Below are positions 1 through 6,388 of a DNA stretch of 8,218 bases, one piece after another. Position 1 is the first letter of the stretch. Each line of letters starts with the position of its first letter. The position numbers and the translations under genes are program-made. Under the pieces are notes generated by a model that had not been told where the DNA came from, did not search any database, and saw nothing but the letters and a program-made list of their open reading frames with translations. Source of the stretch: Candidatus Gastranaerophilales bacterium (lineage in GTDB: Bacteria; Cyanobacteriota; Vampirovibrionia; Gastranaerophilales; Gastranaerophilaceae); contig CAJONH010000203.1 of NCBI GenBank assembly GCA_905235825.1, forward strand, positions 1 to 8,218, given 5' to 3'.

Positions 1-229
1 TCAATGAAGCGGTTGAACCGTCATATAGTTCACGAATTATTTTAGAAACAATTTTACTCATACCTCTAGCCGGTACAATTATAGTATTAGCAGGCATATA
101 ATTTAACAAATTTACGGCTGTTTCGACTCCGCACAAATCGTATATTTCCTGAAAAATTTCATTCGGCATATCTTCACGTTTAACGAGGACGGTATCGAGT
201 TCAATTCCTTCACAATTTACTATTGTCAT
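1..229 (-). CDS. mor: Probable Mor-type middle/late transcription activator, 3' part missing
   Basis: The gene is open to the window edge, so only the first 76 residues are visible. It starts with ATG at 229 behind an excellent AAGGAGG site (about 234-240) that overlaps the gam stop codon; the two genes are 9 bp apart. The visible protein has the layout of the Mor/C activator family: a helical stretch (EIYDLCGVETAVNLLNYM, about residues 30-47), a short beta strand ending in a VP turn (TIIVPARG) and a basic helix leading to RELYDGSTAS. This compares with VYIP and then WNDFNGRN in Mu Mor. In Mu, Mor is made late in the early operon and activates the middle promoter for C. The position directly after gam fits that role. 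The C-terminal helix-turn-helix that would settle the assignment lies outside the window, and the GG of the usual GGGxxYIP motif is not present. Confidence 0.7.
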   Translation of the reverse strand, partial: MTIVNCEGIELDTVLVKREDMPNEIFQEIYDLCGVETAVNLLNYMPANTIIVPARGMSKIVSKIIRELYDGSTASL

Positions 230-238
230 AGTTCCTCC

Positions 239-733
239 TTAATTAATACCGGCAGCCAATTTAACGATATCGGGTTCAATTGAAATTTTATCTTTCGTTT
301 CAATTTTCACACCGATTTTCGTAAGAGTTTGCTTATCAAGTGATTTAATTTTTTCTTTATCAATTTCTTCTTTTATTCGTAAAACGTATTCAAGATTTAA
401 AGTTTTAATTGATTTAATAACAGCATCAACGCTTCCTAATATTACTTTTTCCGATACTCTGTAAGCAACAACACCGAAGTTTAATTTTTTGTTGCGTTTA
501 TTTAAAAATTCATCTTTACGGCTGTCGCAAAACCTTGTAATTTCGGTTTCTATTTGCTTTACTTCTGCTGCAATAATCCCGCATTGAGTTGCGTAACTTT
601 CCTTTAATTCATTTATTTTAACTTGAAATGTGCCTTCAAGTTTTGTTTTTTTAATTTGAAGTTCACCAAGTTTTCTTAATTGGTTATCCACTTCATCCCA
701 CGATTGCAATGTGCTTTCTTTTTTCTTAGCCAT
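239..733 (-). CDS. gam: Mu Gam-like double-strand DNA end-binding protein (host-nuclease inhibitor)
   Basis: This 164-aa protein is close to the length of Mu Gam (174 aa). In Mu, Gam is a Ku-like protein that coats free DNA ends and blocks host exonucleases such as RecBCD. Residues about 15-75 form a long charged coiled coil, the Gam dimerisation arm. The diagnostic C-terminal half follows: NFGVVAYRVSEKVILG (about 85-100, compare the DVSWRVRPPSVSI region of Mu), then SVDAVIKSIKTLNLEYVLRI, KEEIDKEKI and an IGVKI strand, matching MDAVMETLERLGLQRFIR, KQEINKEAI and GITVK in Mu. The start at 733 is preceded by GAAAGGATTATAAC. It lies 16 bp after gemA and 9 bp before the mor-like gene, so it is co-transcribed with both. 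The protein is intact. In Mu, gam precedes gemA; here the order is reversed. Confidence 0.92.
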   Translation of the reverse strand: MAKKKESTLQSWDEVDNQLRKLGELQIKKTKLEGTFQVKINELKESYATQCGIIAAEVKQIETEITRFCDSRKDEFLNKRNKKLNFGVVAYRVSEKVILGSVDAVIKSIKTLNLEYVLRIKEEIDKEKIKSLDKQTLTKIGVKIETKDKISIEPDIVKLAAGIN

Positions 734-749
734 GTTATAATCCTTTCTA

Positions 750-1205
750 TTATTGATATCCCAAGTTTTTTTGTACCGTCATAGTTTTAATAGCTTTAAT
801 TACTTTTTTAACATCCTCTTGTTCAAGGAAGTGAATGTGGCTTTTACCTGTGATATTGTGAATAAAGCGGTTAAGAGCAATTTCTTTTTGAGCATCGGTT
901 TCTTTAACTGAAACATTTTTCCATAAAACGTTAATCAGTCTTAATTGAGCGGGAGTAGCCATACCACGGGGTCTGTTTTTCAGGTTTTCATATTTTTGAT
1001 AATTATTTAATTTAGGCTCATAAACTCCCATTTTTATGGCATTTGCTCTTAATGAATCAATTAAAGAATTTGCATCATTGTATTCAAGCTGTAAACTGCT
1101 GTTAACTCCGTATTCAGAGAGCAATTCTCTATATGTATCATCATCGAGATTAAGTTTTTTACGTAAAATACCTATCATTTGGCGTTGGTTGGGAACGCTT
1201 TTCAT
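750..1205 (-). CDS. gemA: GemA / Mu gp16-like regulatory protein (DUF1018 type)
   Basis: This 151-aa protein has the two-part layout of the Mu GemA/gp16 family. The N-terminal block (about residues 5-60) contains RQMIGILRKKLNLDDDTYRELLSEY, the family's alkylation-like helix pair with the DDDxYRxxL motif. The C-terminal block (about 80-143) contains GMATPAQLRLINVLW and ends in FLEQEDVKKVIKAIKTM, as is usual for the family (ATPxQLxxIxxLW, then a helix ending KVIxALxxM). In Mu, GemA affects host gene expression and DNA supercoiling, but its molecular activity is not well defined, so no enzymatic role is claimed. The ATG at 1205 overlaps the MuB stop by four bases (ATGA), indicating translational coupling to B. 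Confidence 0.86.
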   Translation of the reverse strand: MKSVPNQRQMIGILRKKLNLDDDTYRELLSEYGVNSSLQLEYNDANSLIDSLRANAIKMGVYEPKLNNYQKYENLKNRPRGMATPAQLRLINVLWKNVSVKETDAQKEIALNRFIHNITGKSHIHFLEQEDVKKVIKAIKTMTVQKNLGYQ

Positions 1206-2134
1206 ATTAATAACATCTCCCTTGCCGTTTCAACTATATCCGTATTCAAATCAATATTTTTGCTTGAAGTTACGTCAAAACAGATATCTAAAAGATTTTG
1301 AACAGCACGTGCATTATTATTGCAAACCTTAGCGATTCTGTTTATCAGGTCATTGTTAAAATTCGGGTAATATTGAAGCACCAAATTAGAAATATCATTA
1401 ATATTGAGGGCATCTAATTGAGCGACATAGCCGATACGACTTGTAATGTAGGGGAACCCGCATTTTACCCTTTTTAGCTGTTCAAATAAATCATAAGTAC
1501 CGACGAATAAAATACCGCAAAATTCTTTAGATTTATCGAAAATTTTTCTAATAATTTTGAAGGAATCCACTTTTAAATTTTCGGCTTCGTCAATAATAAT
1601 AAGGTGTTTGTTTTTGTAGAGTTTTTTAGAAATCATTTCAATAAATTCACCTGCTGAGGTATTGTTTTCGTAGTGAAGTTTTAACTGGTCAGCGATTTCT
1701 TCTAAAACGGCTCTGATGCTGGTTTGTTCAATGGGGTCAACAACTATAACACCGGTATTATTTTTTTGATATTGAATAACGGCGGTCGTTTTACCTATAC
1801 CGGGAGCACCGTAGCAAACCCCCATTTTACCTTTAAGCTGACACATTGAGGCGGCACTAAAAAGTTTATTAACAATACTTGTATCAACGAAATTAAGTGA
1901 CTTGTTAATAGTCTGTTCTTTTTTATCGAAGAATGATAAATATTTTTTCAAATCATCTTCCAGAGTTTCGATTACCCCGTCATAATTGCTTTTAAGGTAA
2001 AGACTTAAAGTAGAGGAACTTTTGTTAACCCCTTTAGCGATTGTTGATGCATTAACTTTACCCGAGTCAATTAAGTCTTTAATTTTTCGTTGCAGGTCTT
2101 TGTCATAAAACTTTTCGATTGTTTCAGTTGCCAT
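1202..2134 (-). CDS. B: MuB-like transposition target-selection AAA+ ATPase
   Basis: This 310-aa protein matches Mu B (312 aa) in length and layout. MuB forms ATP-dependent filaments on target DNA, captures the target for the MuA transpososome and gives target immunity. An N-terminal helix-turn-helix spans about residues 14-50 (STIAKGVNKSSSTLSLYLK), the non-specific DNA-binding part of MuB. The ATPase core has a Walker A motif GAPGIGKT at 109-116 (K115), a Walker B strand LIIIDEAE at 178-185 (D182, E183), a sensor-1 type VGT at 211-213 and a sensor-2 type ARAVQNLL near 275-282. The gene starts inside the end of A, overlapping it by 11 bp, with a GAAGGAGAAAACAACT ribosome site within A. Its stop overlaps the gemA start. 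All motifs are intact. Confidence 0.93.
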   Translation of the reverse strand: MATETIEKFYDKDLQRKIKDLIDSGKVNASTIAKGVNKSSSTLSLYLKSNYDGVIETLEDDLKKYLSFFDKKEQTINKSLNFVDTSIVNKLFSAASMCQLKGKMGVCYGAPGIGKTTAVIQYQKNNTGVIVVDPIEQTSIRAVLEEIADQLKLHYENNTSAGEFIEMISKKLYKNKHLIIIDEAENLKVDSFKIIRKIFDKSKEFCGILFVGTYDLFEQLKRVKCGFPYITSRIGYVAQLDALNINDISNLVLQYYPNFNNDLINRIAKVCNNNARAVQNLLDICFDVTSSKNIDLNTDIVETAREMLLI

Positions 2135-4184
2135 AGTTGTTTTCTCCTTCTTTTTTCTTTAATAAGTGCGAATTTCTTTCATAGAAACCTTCAAGCGGGT
2201 CGAATTTAGGTTTTGAAGCTGTTTTTTTATCTTCAATGAGTTTAATATCAGGTGAATTATCAGTAATTTGTGCCCAGGGGATATTTTCAAAAACTTTTCC
2301 GTTACCTGTTAAAAGTTTTGTTTTCTTCATAGTGTTTTTAATAAGTGCATTTTGTGCTTTTTGTGCTTGTTTAACGCTGTAAATATCGATAACATTGCCG
2401 AAGTATTTTGCCATAGCGTTGTAGGTTTTAATTAATTCGGCTTTACCTATAAAATCGCCTTTTAAAGAGTAAATTAAAACAGTTTCAAGGTTAGATAAAC
2501 TGTATTTAACTTTAACTTTGCCTGAAATTCCGTAGAGTTCCTTGCAGGTGTATTCAAGGTCAAAGAGTTTAACGGTTGTTCTGTCTATTTTTCTAATAAC
2601 TTCATCCATCATAAGTTCATTGAGTAGTTCAATATCAACACCGGAGCCTTTACCCTGTTCAAAGAGTTCGCCAATTGTTTTGTCTTTGATAACGGGATGT
2701 AGCTGAGAGCGGTAGAAGTCAAGCCACGCTTCAATAATTTGTTTAGCCTGTTCAAGAGTCGGCACTTTGTCGTTTTTATGAATTTCTTTGTGGAATTTTT
2801 CGTTTCTTAGTAAGTGAGCAGGTTTTTTAGTGATACTTGAACCTATGTATGAACTAACAGCAGGCGGACAGCTTTTAACGAATGAGCCGAAAGAGCGTTC
2901 AATAATTTTACTTTTGCCGTTGTAGGGTTTAGCGAAGGCTTTTTTAATGCCTAAGTGTTCATATATGCCACGGAATTCAGTTTCATCAAATTTATCATTG
3001 CCGATAAAAAATCTGCTTTTAAATGCTCTGCCGTTGTCCATATAAACGGATTTAGGCATTTTACCGAGTCTTATAATGGCATTTCTTAAAGCAGAAGCAA
3101 TACACTGTGTGTTTTCGGAGAACATAATTTCATATCCGAGGAAATCACGACTTGCCCAATCTTGAAAAACGACCATAATTGCACGGGCTTGCTTTCCTGT
3201 AAAGGGATTTTTAATCATAAAATCTAATTTGTTGCCGTCTGCAACTAAGATATCGCCCACTTCAAGCATGGAGGTATCACGCTTAATAAATGTTGCAACT
3301 TTATCTTTAAGAGCTTTTTCGCCTTCACGGGAAAGAATTGTAAAATCGTAGTGTGATTTTTTAATAAAATTTGCGAAACGGCGGTAAGTAGCTTCTGATT
3401 TGATTTCTAATCCCTGTTTATTGTGATAATACTTAATTAATTTATATGCTGTTAATAAATCAAACTGTGCATCCGTGTAATAGAGTTTAATAAATTCCTG
3501 TTTTTCGTCGTCTGTAAGAGTTGTTTTTAATTCGTAAAAACCGGTATATTTGTAGTTATTGATTAAGGAGTAATAATCATTGTTATTGTCTTTTAAAGTT
3601 TTACTCCAGTTATAGATGCTTTTAAGTGATACTTTGCCTAAAATTTTGTGCTGTTTAGCGAAAATGGGTAAAGAATTGTAAGCGAGTAAAAAGAGTTTAT
3701 CAGCTTCTTTTTTATCTTTTTTGTCTGCTCTAAAATCAAGCCACGATTCAACAATATTGAATTTAGAAAGAGCAATATCTTTAGCCTTTTGGGGTATAAC
3801 TTTTTTTGAAGGAAAAGAGCCGTTAATGCTTGAAGGCATAACAGCCCCATTGGAATTAAGATTGGAAGTGAAACTTTTATTTTCTAAAGAAAAAGAGGGC
3901 GATTGTACATTGGTTAAACAAGGTAATAAAAATTTTCCACCCTCTTGTAGTAGATTAGGTAAATAGTTAGTTTGAATGTTAAGAAAAATTTTTTCTTGCA
4001 GGTTTTGTTCTAAACTGCCTATTAATATTTCGTATTTTTTGCCGTTACGTCCGACAGATTCAGTTATATGGCAGGTATATTTTTTATCTTTGCAGCGTTT
4101 TTGAAGTGTACGGATTGAAACACCTGTCAATTCAGCTATTTTGTTAATTGATAAATATGAGAATGTATCAATAGAGTTAGTCAT
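2124..4184 (-). CDS. A: MuA-like DDE transposase
   Basis: This 686-aa protein is the size of Mu A (663 aa). MuA binds the phage ends and the internal enhancer, nicks the 3' ends and joins them to target DNA. The N-terminal winged-helix domain (about residues 9-72, LSINKIAELTGVSIRTLQKR onward) corresponds to the enhancer/operator-binding domain of Mu. Residues about 130-280 contain the end-binding region. The RNase H-fold core has D316 in VADGN, D383 in YMDNGRAFKS and E429 in KIIERSFGSF. The spacing between the two aspartates is 67 residues, the same as D269-D336 in Mu, and all three catalytic residues are present. The C-terminal tail (about 600-686) is basic, as in the MuB-interacting domain III. 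The start at 4184 has an AAGGAT site about 10 bp upstream. The reading frame is intact, so the protein is likely functional. Confidence 0.97.
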   Translation of the reverse strand: MTNSIDTFSYLSINKIAELTGVSIRTLQKRCKDKKYTCHITESVGRNGKKYEILIGSLEQNLQEKIFLNIQTNYLPNLLQEGGKFLLPCLTNVQSPSFSLENKSFTSNLNSNGAVMPSSINGSFPSKKVIPQKAKDIALSKFNIVESWLDFRADKKDKKEADKLFLLAYNSLPIFAKQHKILGKVSLKSIYNWSKTLKDNNNDYYSLINNYKYTGFYELKTTLTDDEKQEFIKLYYTDAQFDLLTAYKLIKYYHNKQGLEIKSEATYRRFANFIKKSHYDFTILSREGEKALKDKVATFIKRDTSMLEVGDILVADGNKLDFMIKNPFTGKQARAIMVVFQDWASRDFLGYEIMFSENTQCIASALRNAIIRLGKMPKSVYMDNGRAFKSRFFIGNDKFDETEFRGIYEHLGIKKAFAKPYNGKSKIIERSFGSFVKSCPPAVSSYIGSSITKKPAHLLRNEKFHKEIHKNDKVPTLEQAKQIIEAWLDFYRSQLHPVIKDKTIGELFEQGKGSGVDIELLNELMMDEVIRKIDRTTVKLFDLEYTCKELYGISGKVKVKYSLSNLETVLIYSLKGDFIGKAELIKTYNAMAKYFGNVIDIYSVKQAQKAQNALIKNTMKKTKLLTGNGKVFENIPWAQITDNSPDIKLIEDKKTASKPKFDPLEGFYERNSHLLKKKEGENNYGN

Positions 4185-4206
4185 TAATAATTTTATCCTT
4201 TTTTAC

Positions 4207-4320
4207 TGTCATTGCGAGCGATATAGAATTGTCTGTAATTGTTTATCTGCCCCCCGTGCGGGGGAAGTGGCTCGACAGAGCCGTAGGGGGGGTATATAAA
4301 TTACAATCCGGCTGATTTTG
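4207..4320. repeat. Dispersed CATTGCGAG repeat split by a second hairpin repeat
   Basis: The left part (about 4207-4223, TGTCATTGCGAGCGATA) and the right part (about 4305-4320, AATCCGGCTGATTTTG) are the two ends of the repeat family seen complete at 4388, 4779 and 5946. Between them lies a different element bounded by a 7-bp inverted repeat, TGTAATT (4234-4240) and AATTACA (4299-4305). It contains two compact hairpins: CCCCCG/CGGGGG (4251-4264) and GGCTC-GACA-GAGCC (4269-4282). The block lies in the gap between A and the second Ner-like gene and contains no credible gene. Confidence 0.7.
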
Positions 4321-4332
4321 TTTTTTGTTCTG

Positions 4333-4367
4333 ACTCCCGAAGGAGTTTCGTCGTAATCTTCCACGAC
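4333..4367. repeat. Two small tandem hairpins in the intergenic gap upstream of A
   Basis: ACTCC-CGAA-GGAGT (4333-4346) is followed by GTCGT (4350-4354) pairing with ACGAC (4363-4367). The stems are short. Their position between two clear dispersed-repeat copies suggests that they belong to a further, poorly preserved repeat family. No T-run follows on either strand, so they are not called as terminators. Confidence 0.4.
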
Positions 4368-4387
4368 TCATCAGAGAACTTTCTAAA

Positions 4388-4429
4388 CTGTCATTGCGAG
4401 GGCGATAGCCCGTGGCAATCCAGCCGATT
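4388..4429. repeat. Dispersed CATTGCGAG...GCAATCCAGCCGATT palindromic repeat
   Basis: This complete copy starts CTGTCATTGCGAG and ends GGCAATCCAGCCGATT. It folds as ATTGC/GCAAT with an inner stem GGGC-GATA-GCCC. It ends two bases from the stop codon of the second Ner-like gene. The inner stem differs in sequence from the copy at 5946 (ACCCT/AGGGT) but stays paired, which argues that the hairpin itself is conserved. Confidence 0.85.
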
Positions 4430-4430
4430 A

Positions 4431-4760
4431 TCAGTCAAAGCAAAACCCTATATGTTCCAACAACCAGTTGTTAACTTCAATACTTTTAAGTTTGCCTTTA
4501 ATGTAAATTTTAAGCATAACCATAGATATATTAAGGTCTTTAGCAATTTGTTTTTCGTTGAAGCCGTGGCATTCAAGAAGAAAGCGAATGTAGTCGTACC
4601 TTGCTTTATATATGGTGTTGATAATAACTTCTAAGCCTTCCTGTATCATTTCTTTTTCGTAGTTGTAGAAATCGTCATTCAATGCCATTAAATACTGGTC
4701 GTTATATTCAAACTTTTTTCTTTTGTCCTCAAAATATTTTTTGAAAATCTTTGTTGTCAT
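4431..4760 (-). CDS. Ner-like helix-turn-helix regulator with long N-terminal extension
   Basis: I read 109 aa from ATG 4760. An in-frame ATG further upstream would lie inside the dispersed repeat, whereas 4760 has an AGGAT site 7 bp before it. The C-terminal third (about residues 65-104, GFNEKQIAKDLNISMVMLKIYIKGK then KSIEVNNWLLEHIG) lines up with the Ner-like protein at 6562-6762, where the order is GLSQQKIADELNVTR, IHGSAKS and RVENWLKENLG. It is therefore a sequence-specific DNA-binding domain of the Ner/Nlp kind. Residues 1-64 are charged and helical and I do not recognise them. The gene lies directly before A, with repeats on both sides (4388 and 4779). A second early repressor or activator acting on the same control region is an inference. 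Function is uncertain; the domain call is reasonably secure. Confidence 0.75.
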   Translation of the reverse strand: MTTKIFKKYFEDKRKKFEYNDQYLMALNDDFYNYEKEMIQEGLEVIINTIYKARYDYIRFLLECHGFNEKQIAKDLNISMVMLKIYIKGKLKSIEVNNWLLEHIGFCFD

Positions 4761-4778
4761 TTGTTTTATCCTTTTTAT

Positions 4779-4816
4779 TGTCATTGCGAGCGATAGCACG
4801 GCAATCCAGCCGATTT
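4779..4816. repeat. Dispersed CATTGCGAG...GCAATCCAGCCGATT repeat
   Basis: This short complete copy runs TGTCATTGCGAGCGATAGC to GGCAATCCAGCCGATT. It occupies nearly all of the gap between the truncated RhuM-like gene (stop at 4824) and the second Ner-like gene (start 4760). The segment from TTTTATCC through TTGCGAGCGATA at 4765-4793 nearly repeats the one at 4191-4223 in front of A. The duplicated junction therefore includes the ribosome-site region as well as the repeat. Confidence 0.85.
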
Positions 4817-4823
4817 ATAATTT

Positions 4824-5123
4824 TTATATTTTCTCGTAACCCATTTTCTCTAATATTTGGCTTAAAATATCATCGGAATTTTCTTCTTTTGTCATTTTTT
4901 CACCGACTCCTACGGGTAAAACCCTTGTAACAGCGTTGGGGTCAAGTTCAAAGTTTTCAAAACTTTCATTAATAAGTCTTTCTACTTCTTCTGTTGTAGT
5001 ACCAAACATTTTTGCCATATCCTCGGCACTTATCCAAGGTTGACCGTCTATGTAGTTAACATCTATTGAGTTATTTTCATCAATTTTATATTTTTGAGTT
5101 TTGTATAGCGGTTTATTTGTCAT
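4824..5123 (-). CDS. Short RhuM-domain paralog (N-terminal RhuM part only)
   Basis: This is a 99-aa protein. Residues about 19-75 (SIDVNYIDGQPWISAEDMAK, then MFGTTTEEVERLI, FELDPNAVTRVLPVG and GEK) align by eye with residues 24-82 of the RhuM-like protein encoded just upstream (TIPVRKIGEDWWLNVKQIAE, FYGTSRQNIEKHI, KELDKDSVCKFWLHT). The positions of W, IAE/MAK, GT, the central helix, the ELD turn and the following V are shared. The YN..MDMIIAIGYRV core that follows in RhuM proteins is absent and is replaced by an acidic tail ending LSQILEKMGYEKI. The ATG overlaps the end of the upstream gene by 11 bp (ATGACAAATAA), so the two are translationally coupled. It is probably a regulatory partner or degenerate duplicate; its function is unknown. 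Confidence 0.65.
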   Translation of the reverse strand: MTNKPLYKTQKYKIDENNSIDVNYIDGQPWISAEDMAKMFGTTTEEVERLINESFENFELDPNAVTRVLPVGVGEKMTKEENSDDILSQILEKMGYEKI

Positions 5124-5901
5124 AGCTCCAGCCCTTTCCGTTTGTTAAAATTAAGTCGTTGGATAATAGCATTTTGGCATCGGTGAGAGCTGCATCAGAG
5201 TCTGTTAAAAGCATTTGCTGAATGTTTTTTGCTTTATTAATCAAAAGTGAAAGCTGATTTTGTGTTTTAAGATGTTCAAATATTTTCTTTTTTGAGTCTA
5301 TGTCAAGGCTTGAAACTGCTATTTCATAGTGAGGATGATTATTTTCACCTTTAATGTGTACATATCTTGCTTCAAGTTTTCCTGCTTTGCACTGTTTTTG
5401 GAAAACCCATACCCCGATTTTGGTTATTTGTGAAATTGTTTTTATAGGCAAATATACAAGATTAGAAAAGAAATTGAATATTTCAAACTCGGTATATGCA
5501 GGTGCAGGCTGAATATATGTTTGTTCACATTCACCTGTGATTTTTTGTTTTACAAGTCCAGTTGTCCACTGTCTGAAAATTATCCCTCTATCAGATTTTA
5601 CTCTGTAACCTATTGCAATTATCATATCCATATTATAAAAAGCTGTATTATATTGTTTACCGTCTTCGGCAGTATGCAACCAAAATTTGCATACTGAATC
5701 TTTATCAAGTTCTTTTTCTGCAAAGATAGCTTTAATATGCTTTTCAATGTTTTGTCTACTTGTTCCATAAAATTCTGCAATTTGTTTTACATTAAGCCAC
5801 CAATCTTCGCCAATTTTTCTAACTGGAATTGTAGTTGCCGCATTAATGTGATACGATACTATTTCAAAATTTTGATTTTGCACTGTGTTTTCATTTTGCA
5901 T
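5113..5901 (-). CDS. RhuM-family protein with a C-terminal MuA-type DNA-binding domain
   Basis: This is a 262-aa protein. Residues about 22-118 are a clear RhuM domain (virulence protein RhuM family, also found next to Fic domains). It contains WWLNVKQIAEFYGTSRQNIEKHI, then KELDKDSVCKFWLHTAEDGKQYNTAFYNMDMIIAIGYRV and RGIIFRQWTT. Residues about 150-210 (YLPIKTISQITK, FQKQCKAGK, YEIAVSSLD, KKIFEHL) resemble residues 10-72 of the MuA protein in this window (YLSINKIAELTG, LQKRCKDKK, YEILIGSLE, EKIFLNI). That MuA region is its winged-helix enhancer-binding domain. The tail (about 215-262) is unrecognised. The start at 5901 has AAAAGGAGAAAAATT directly upstream. RhuM biochemistry is not established; the DNA-binding assignment rests on the MuA similarity. 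A role in regulating transposition or repression is inferred. Confidence 0.82.
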   Translation of the reverse strand: MQNENTVQNQNFEIVSYHINAATTIPVRKIGEDWWLNVKQIAEFYGTSRQNIEKHIKAIFAEKELDKDSVCKFWLHTAEDGKQYNTAFYNMDMIIAIGYRVKSDRGIIFRQWTTGLVKQKITGECEQTYIQPAPAYTEFEIFNFFSNLVYLPIKTISQITKIGVWVFQKQCKAGKLEARYVHIKGENNHPHYEIAVSSLDIDSKKKIFEHLKTQNQLSLLINKAKNIQQMLLTDSDAALTDAKMLLSNDLILTNGKGWSYDK

Positions 5902-5945
5902 AATTTTTCTCCTTTTCTATTTCTATATGCCTGTCTATTTCTTTG

Positions 5946-5988
5946 CTGTCATTGCGAACCCTTTAGGGTGAAGCAATCCAGCCGATTT
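5946..5988. repeat. Dispersed CATTGCGAA...GAAGCAATCCAGCCGATT repeat
   Basis: This copy is complete, CTGTCATTGCGA to GAAGCAATCCAGCCGATT, and has the inner stem ACCCT-TT-AGGGT inside the outer ATTGC/GCAAT. It fills the gap between the XRE regulator (stop 5989) and the RhuM-like gene, and touches the stop codon of the former. It is closer in sequence to the copy at 8098 than to those at 4388 and 4779. Confidence 0.85.
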
Positions 5989-6378
5989 TTACACCTCATC
6001 AAAGTTATGTACTTTAGCTAAGACTTTTAATACAGACATTAATAATTTATATGTTTCAAAATCGCCTTTTATAACTTTTAGCAGTAAATCTTCCGTCCTT
6101 GTTTCTTTTTTGTTATTTTCTTTTGTTTCTTGAATAAACATTGGAGCATCATCAAAAAAGAAATAATTAACATCAACGTTAAATCTTCTCGCAATTTTAT
6201 TTAAAAGTGTTATTGGTATTCGTCTTTCGCCAAATTCATAACTTTTGTAAGTTCTGTACTCTAAGCCAAATTCACTTGCAAAACCACTAATTGTAAAACG
6301 CAATTCTTCTCGTATATTTTTTAATCTTTCCGAGGTATAATTTTTTCGCTTTTCAAATTCTTCTTCATCAATAAGCAT
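5989..6378 (-). CDS. XRE-family helix-turn-helix regulator
   Basis: This is a 129-aa protein. Residues about 16-74 form an XRE/Cro-CI type five-helix domain: RLKNIREELRFTISGFASEFGLEY, RTYKSYEFGERRIPITLLNKIA and RRFNVDVNYFFF. The Y-E-xGxRxxP turn and the closing NxDxNYFFxD are typical. Residues about 85-129 are charged and then helical (KGDFETYKLLMSVLKVLAKV), perhaps an oligomerisation tail. There is no S24 peptidase part. The start at 6378 follows AAGGAGAGAAAA, which overlaps the end of the 52-aa gene. It is a second regulator distinct from the S24 repressor across the promoter, and may act as a Cro-like or accessory repressor. The target is unknown. Confidence 0.83.
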   Translation of the reverse strand: MLIDEEEFEKRKNYTSERLKNIREELRFTISGFASEFGLEYRTYKSYEFGERRIPITLLNKIARRFNVDVNYFFFDDAPMFIQETKENNKKETRTEDLLLKVIKGDFETYKLLMSVLKVLAKVHNFDEV

Positions 6379-6388
6379 TTTTCTCTCC

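Noticed and set aside
3638..3966. Additional frames within A on both strands
   Set aside because: They are shadows of the intact A gene, with no start signals of their own.
4251..4296. Rho-independent terminator at the CCCCC/GGGGG hairpins
   Set aside because: No T-run follows on either strand and the hairpins lie inside an operon just upstream of A; a repeat explains them better.
4761..4799. Upstream ATG (4799) for the second Ner-like gene
   Set aside because: It would place the first 13 codons inside the dispersed repeat; ATG 4760 has its own AGGAT site.
4200..5990. CRISPR array suggested by recurring CATTGCGAG units
   Set aside because: Spacing is irregular and gene-sized, the units are palindromic dispersed repeats, and no cas genes are present.
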